Translations under genes and position numbers: made by a program
NCBI RefSeq assembly: GCF_001411555.2
Contig: NC_049912.1
Location: 2,497,001-2,561,000 of the forward strand
DNA length: 64,000 nt
Source: Juglans regia
Taxonomy: Eukaryota > Streptophyta > Magnoliopsida > Fagales > Juglandaceae
Direction of reading: 5' to 3'
Part shown: positions 58,811 to 64,000 of the stretch, piece by piece
How the letters are laid out: every line of letters begins with the position of its first letter
Numbering within the stretch: position 1 is the stretch's first letter
Notes under the pieces: generated by a model
What the model saw: only the letters and a program-made list of their open reading frames with translations
What the model was told of the DNA's origin: nothing
Databases searched by the model: none

Positions 58811-59654
58811 AATATCAATAAAAATCAAATTTGCTACGACGACTTTGCTTGTGTTGAAATAAAGTACTCTAAAATAGAGTACTATCAACAATGATTACTA
58901 TTATGGTGAATATGAAATCGCTGGAATAAGCTTCCTTATTTCTTATAGTGGATAGATCAGAATATATGTACACGATAATGTTAATTAATTTTTGGCCAAA
59001 ATTAATTGAGCCTTTATATTTTCTAGCCACAAGATCACGTAAAATTATTCCGCCCCCCTTCTTCAAGTTTCTGGACAAGGATCGATCTTTTCATGCCATT
59101 TCACAAATTTCTTGCTTTGCAGTGCCAAACAAGCCCTTCCATTCATATATTTATGTGTTTTAATTAATTCATCAGTTTTATTTATATGCATGATGAATTA
59201 ATTCCTTACATTGTAAACCACCAATTCATATGGTAAATACATGATGCATGTTGCAATTTTAATTTTTACCAATAATTAATTTCTTCAAACCTTTAATATA
59301 TTTTTAGAGTGCCTAAAAAAAGTAGGTGGACCTCATGAAGCCAAATGACTTCCTCCCGACCCGTTCTAATTACTCTGACCACGAATGAGTCCGACAAAAA
59401 CTCATGCATGCATGCGAAGTGCATGGAATTAATTAAGTACTGCAGACACTATTTTTAGCTCAACGTATAACCATTTTGCTACAAAAATATTCCACACACC
59501 TTGTGATCCAGATATTATATATTGATGATCAGCAAACTCTTTGACACACATTACCAAGATATCAGAACCAACTCCAAGTCTAGGAAACCAAGAGAGAACG
59601 ATCGATCTTTACAGTTCGTACGTACCTTATACGTACTAGTACTACTTAAATATA
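58811..59654 (+). promoter_or_regulatory. Upstream region of the RALF-like gene
   Basis: CATGCATGCATGC (59403-59415) contains overlapping RY motifs (CATGCA), recognised by B3 factors. ATTATATATTG (about 59513-59523) is a possible TATA box, about 135 bases before the ATG. The rest shows no gene. Confidence 0.4.
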
Positions 59655-59885
59655 ATGGCAATGTCTAAAGGAGCTGTTATTTGCCTGATCTTCATGTTCA
59701 TGTTGGTCTGCGGGATTCTTGTTGGAGATACAGATGCATCTACGCTCAAATATGAACCTATACGATCGGGTAATATTCCTGTCGATTGCGGTCTGCATCC
59801 GGACGATTCGTCTTGCCATGAGACGCCTGCTAATGGCGGCAAAAAAGGTTGCGAAAAAGAAACTGATTGCCGATCCCAACCATAA
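59655..59885 (+). CDS. RALF-like secreted cysteine-rich peptide
   Basis: 76-residue single-exon precursor. Residues 1-28 (MAMSKGAVICLIFMFMLVCG...) form a signal peptide, with a likely cut after TDA. The mature part has four cysteines at 45, 54, 66 and 72 (C-x8-C and C-x5-C), and the block GCEKETDCR near the C-terminus matches RALF peptides, apoplastic ligands of CrRLK1L receptor kinases. The YISY motif is replaced by KYEPI, and there is no RRxL subtilase site. This fits the short, divergent RALF clade rather than RALF1-type hormones. The NPY that usually precedes the third cysteine is ANGG here. The frame is intact, and the ATG is the only one that gives a signal peptide. Another class of four-cysteine peptide is possible but less likely. 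Confidence 0.8.
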   Translation: MAMSKGAVICLIFMFMLVCGILVGDTDASTLKYEPIRSGNIPVDCGLHPDDSSCHETPANGGKKGCEKETDCRSQP

Positions 59886-60607
59886 TTAAGATCGAATTAG
59901 TGATTAAGATTTGCATAATTCATTAATGACATATTATATAATTAATTACAAAATAAAGAATAAAGTATGTATTGTTGACGACTTTTTGGTCGTCGGACAT
60001 CATTTTTTGATGAAAGGTTGATTTTATTTTTTCAGCTACGTGGTTGCACCATCTTATGTCTTGGAAAAAGAAATCGTGGGAAATAGACAAATTTATTGTT
60101 GTGAGTATTTGAATTCAACATGATTCATCATGATCTCCTCTTTTATTTTTTAATTTTTTTTCCTTTAACGAAATTGATCTTCTGATCTAGGCCAAAATAA
60201 TTCCATGCGGCTTTGAGAATATTGGTGCTCGTTAATTTGTTTGAAGTTTGAACACGATCAACCTAGTTAACGATGTATCATAATATATATATATATTTAT
60301 ATATATATTTGTATGTATATATGTATTTATAGGCTAATTATATGGGCCTAACGGGTGAAAATTACCCCATTTTGAATCTAGACCAATAATTTCATATCCA
60401 ATCCTATCTGCTCAATACAAAAAAATAACCTTCTTTTTAACTGTAATAAAATTGGGTCTGTGGTCCAAACTTATAAACGACTAAATAATTTGGGTCTAGA
60501 CTTTACATAAATAAAGTTAGAGAAGTTTACCAATGTCAAATTGAAATTGGAGAAACCTAAGTTTCACTCGAGAAACAACTAACGTTGAAGCCACAACCAA
60601 TATATTA
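59886..60607. other. Spacer after the RALF-like gene
   Basis: The first about 100 bases are the probable 3' UTR. TA-rich repeats lie at 60282-60325. No gene is seen. Confidence 0.4.
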
Positions 60608-61631
60608 GGAATGTTTAGAGAATGAGATGAGTTGAGAAATATAAAAATAGTAGTGAAATAGTTTGTGAATAATAGTAAAATTGTTTAAATGATGTGTTTT
60701 ATGAGATTTTAGAAAAATAAATGAGAAAAAGTTGAATAAAAATGTTATAAAATTAAAATATTGTTAAAACATAATTTTTTAATGAGAAACACTACTCCCA
60801 CCGAATTTTTCTACCGAATTGTTTTCTACTCTTTTTTTTTTACTTTATACTTAATGGTTAAGAAAATATTTTATAACAATTTTATAATTTTTTTTTTAAA
60901 ATGTGTAAAGTGATTAAAAAAATGTATGAAAAAAAATGAAAAAATTACATACACTATTCGGTACCGAAGTTTTGATGGGAGTAGCACTGCTATTTTTTAA
61001 TATTATATTTGTTTTGAGATTTAAAAAAGTTAAATTTTTTTTGTATTTTATTTAAAAATTTGAGAAAATTATAATGATTAGTTTGAAAAAGTTGTAATGG
61101 ATAGTTTGAAATTGTTTGTTTTGAGTAGGGGTGTAACCGGTCCGGTTTTGGACAAAATCTACTACTGAACCGGTATATACCGGTTTTACATTTTTCAAAA
61201 CCGATTACGCCCCGATTATTCTCCTAAACTGGTACCTCCAGTTTTACCGGTTTTTGATCTGATCCGGTCCACTTTTTCGGTTTTTTTTAAATGTAAAAAA
61301 TATATAATAAAGTATTATTTTTTATGATAAAATGTTATTAATAATTTAATATATATATATATATTATGTTTAAAGCATATGATCAATTAAATTTTCATCT
61401 TTAAAATTAAAATTTTATTTTATATATAATTATATATTAAAAATGTTATTAAAAATTTAATATATAATTATATATTATATATATAAATATTTTGTATAAT
61501 ATATAAAATTAATTTATATATATATATATTTTTCCAACCGGTCCAGTTCAGTTCGATCCGATCTCGAAAACTACGGAACCGAAACTGTATTCCTAAGATG
61601 AGATGAAATGAAAAACATTACCGAACATCCC
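60608..61631. mobile_element. MITE carrying two nested elements
   Basis: Outer ends GGAATGTTTAGAGAATGAG and ATTACCGAACATCCC with TTA on both sides (60605-60607, 61632-61634). Nested 1, about 60785-60990: inverted ends cactactcccaccg and gatgggagtagcac. Nested 2, about 61136-61594: TAGGGGTGTAACCGGTCCGG to CGAAACTGTATTCCTA. It is related to the MITEs at 27653-28386 and 56695. Confidence 0.75.
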
Positions 61632-61634
61632 TTA

Positions 61635-62005
61635 AGATGAATTCCTTATGCGTATTCCTACCAACTCAGAGAGTACAACTGCTATTGTTCAAATATAATC
61701 ATCTTTGTGGCTCCTGTTCTGCAAGTCTCTGTGCTGTTGGTTTTACCCTGCCCGGTAACGGATCCTTGAATATTCTCAGGTTCCGATTGTCGACAAAAAA
61801 ATTAGCTGAGTTATTTTTTCCTTCCCCCAGTAGGTAAGGCAATAAGTTTTGCAAAGTCAATATTTTTCCACCGCAACGCACATTTCGTGTCATTGCCACG
61901 CGGGTTCAAGTGCCTGAATAGCATATCAAGCAAATATGATCGTCGGTGTCGTCACTGCCAGACCATTCGCTAGGATACTAGCCACAATGTCGTCATGTTC
62001 TACAT
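61635..62005. other. Unassigned low-copy-looking DNA
   Basis: Balanced base composition, unlike the repeats around it. Short ORFs are present (61637-61837) but no domain is recognised. Confidence 0.3.
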
Positions 62006-63244
62006 ACCACTTAAAAACATATGATTTTACTCTTTAGTCTCGTTTCTAAGTGGTCGGGCTGTTTTATTGAAGAGTATCAACTCTCCTTTGATGAGCTGCC
62101 ACGTTAGAAATCACATAAAAGTGAGAATACATACAACCACACACAATAGAAAAGAGCTAGGCCACTACCAGCCCCTCCCTTTTGAAACTCATCTCACTAC
62201 TGCTCCTCCCTTTCATCTCTTCCGTTTCTTTGCACCGCCGCCCAAGAGCAAAGCTAGTGCCTAATTCTTTTGTGTACCAAATTCTCCAAAATACAACAAA
62301 CATCTATGACTCATATCTTTTGATCAACTACAATCAGAAATTATTTTCTCTACAATTAGAATTTCGAGAACCCACAACACTTAAGAAAAAAATTACTAAA
62401 GAAAATGCACAAAAAACTAAACTTTGGTAAGAAAACAAAACAAAACAAAAATATGCATATTCAGAAGGCTTGTGAATAAGTTTGAAGACAGATCGGATGC
62501 AACATAAAAGAATTAAGCAATAAGGAAAATGCAATTTGGAAGCCATGGCAAACACACACATACATAGAGAGAACTAGCGTTAACCCACCCCCAAAGCCCC
62601 ACCGTGCCCTACCACCCCTTGCCACAGAATAAAAAAAAAAAAAAAGGTTGCACCATGAGACAACCAAACACCTCCTAACACCGCCACCGATAGCACCTAG
62701 CACCATCGCAACATAGAAATCTCATTATTTTCATACCAAAAAAACAAAGCTCAGATATGCAATAACACCTCCGACTGCATTTTCTCTATTGTTAAAGGGA
62801 AGCATATCACTACCATTTTCTTAGATTTGCAATGCTCAGCTCATCTCCATTTTCTCGTCGTCGTTGACTCGAGTGCTGGTGTGCCTCTCTCGGGATCCGT
62901 CGCCGTCGAACCCAGTTGCACCTCCATCAATCTCCACCTATTCCCAACTCGCAAGGGCCGAAAAACGTCAGTGTGAGGGTTTGCCTTCAATTGCAAGAGG
63001 GGGGAGAAGGGTCTGCGTTGGTTGCAGGGGGGGAAGGATTTGGTGGGGGTGATTGTGAGGGGATGAATTTTGAATCGGCTGATGTGTGGTCACACTGAAA
63101 TTAAGTTGTGAAGCCTACGTGGCAATCAACTATTGGATGGCTGTTATTTGTGGGTTATTAGTCCAACCAGTTATAAGGTATTCTCTTTACTCTTTTATCA
63201 GAAATATGAGGATAAAAGAGTAAAATCATATGTTTTTAAGTGGT
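62006..63244. mobile_element. TIR element with about 30-bp near-perfect ends and gene-like interior
   Basis: ACCACTTAAAAACATATGAT at 62006 continues for about 30 bases and is repeated in inverse at 63214-63244. Weaker inverse similarity extends about 100 bases inward (ccacgttag near 62099 against the complement of ctacgtggc near 63116). The interior has GC-rich, gene-like text at 62840-63060 and no transposase. This suggests a Mutator-like element that may have captured gene pieces. No 9-bp target duplication was found. Confidence 0.5.
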
Positions 63245-64000
63245 GTGCAGGGTGTGGAGTTTCTGTGTACAATGAGAAAGAATCCTGCCAACCGGCTGCT
63301 TGACTTCTTCCACTGGTTTTGCCCACTTGACATTGCCATGTCATGTATCCACCACTTGGATCAATTATTTAAACAAAATATGTCTGATTGTTTGAGAGGC
63401 AAAACCCTAAATTCAATTTATGTAGATCCTCCATGATCGAGTTCCATCGATTTTTGTAGAGCCAGCCTTCCAGTTTTCTGGCCACCGTCCATCACTGTTA
63501 TCTTTGTGCCAGCCGAAATAGTCAACCACTAGTAGCTTTCTTTTATATGATTAGCTTCTATTTTTGTTTTACTTAGATGTACTTGAGAATAGCACCTACA
63601 ACCTTGAACACTTTTCATATGAAGTGTTTACTCAGCCAGAATCGATGGGAGGTAGCTTTAGACAGTTTTGAACGAGGACTCAGTTGGGACTCTTTTCTGC
63701 TAGGGTTTCTCACGTTGGGGTTGTTTTCCCTTTTGCCCTTCAACTGTCTAATGCTTCTTTTTGTCATCCAATACAACCAGCCTTTAAAGTATACTGAGAT
63801 CTGCTTCTGATGCTCCTTATTTTATCATGCAAGGAATAACATTAATCAGTTCTAAAAATACAGATTCACTAAACGACATAACTCCAATTTACAAATCACA
63901 ATTCATCCATAATACTTAGGCCCTGTATGTTTGCAAGACTCAGCTGAGATCAACTAAGTTTAGTCTAATTTTAAGTTGAATCTAATATTTAAACACCCAA
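63245..64000. other. Unassigned DNA and start of a MITE
   Basis: No gene recognised; ORFs at 63230-63436 and 63577-63810 lack known motifs. GGCCCTGTATGTTTGCAAG at about 63920 looks like the left end of another MITE that runs out of the window. Confidence 0.35.

Overview
This is plant nuclear DNA. It is AT-rich, its genes carry GT-AG introns, and it is packed with plant transposable elements. The succinate dehydrogenase flavoprotein gene, a SCARECROW-like 4/7 GRAS gene, a RALF-like peptide gene, Tourist-like MITEs with TAA/TTA target duplications and an integrated caulimovirid fragment all fit a woody eudicot. Fagales (walnut/pecan relatives) is my guess from the repeat style only; nothing in the window proves it.

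Layout. 1-1797: AT-rich upstream DNA with one MITE-like block. 1798-10764: SDH1, 16 exons on the + strand, 637 codons plus stop. Its introns carry a hAT-type MITE, a 17-bp inverted repeat, a short LINE derivative, and one intron with a GC donor. 10765-13759: intergenic MITEs, two of them in inverted orientation. 13760-15631: intron-less SCL4/7-type GRAS gene. 15632-30436: gene-poor DNA with a solo-LTR-like block, several LINE fragments, Tourist-like MITEs and a Copia-like LTR fragment. 30437-31926: small three-exon gene for a 94-residue hydrophilic protein with an ABRE and TATA box upstream. 34053-38190 and 48325-58810: two copies of a segmental duplication, each with the same spliced, apparently non-coding transcription unit. 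38833-43075: endogenous caulimovirid (florendovirus-like) remnant whose second ORF is present as a 1.2-kb near-perfect inverted repeat. 43800-47520: decayed LINE. 51356-56578: small LTR element whose 3' LTR was split by a 3.66-kb solo LTR. 59655-59885: RALF-like peptide gene. 60608-61631: MITE with two further elements nested inside. 62006-63244: TIR element with gene-like GC-rich contents.

How the genes relate. The four protein genes (mitochondrial complex II subunit, GRAS regulator, small hydrophilic protein, secreted RALF-like peptide) are ordinary independent plant genes with no sign of a shared pathway. The most unusual content is the duplicated RNA locus. It has conserved splice sites and a run of hairpins whose stems survive substitutions between copies. 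One hairpin carries CTGATGA and GAAA around an 8-bp stem, like the hammerhead core but without stem III. The second highlight is the virus-derived inverted repeat, a natural long hairpin that could feed small-RNA production. Paired inverted MITEs offer further hairpin sources.
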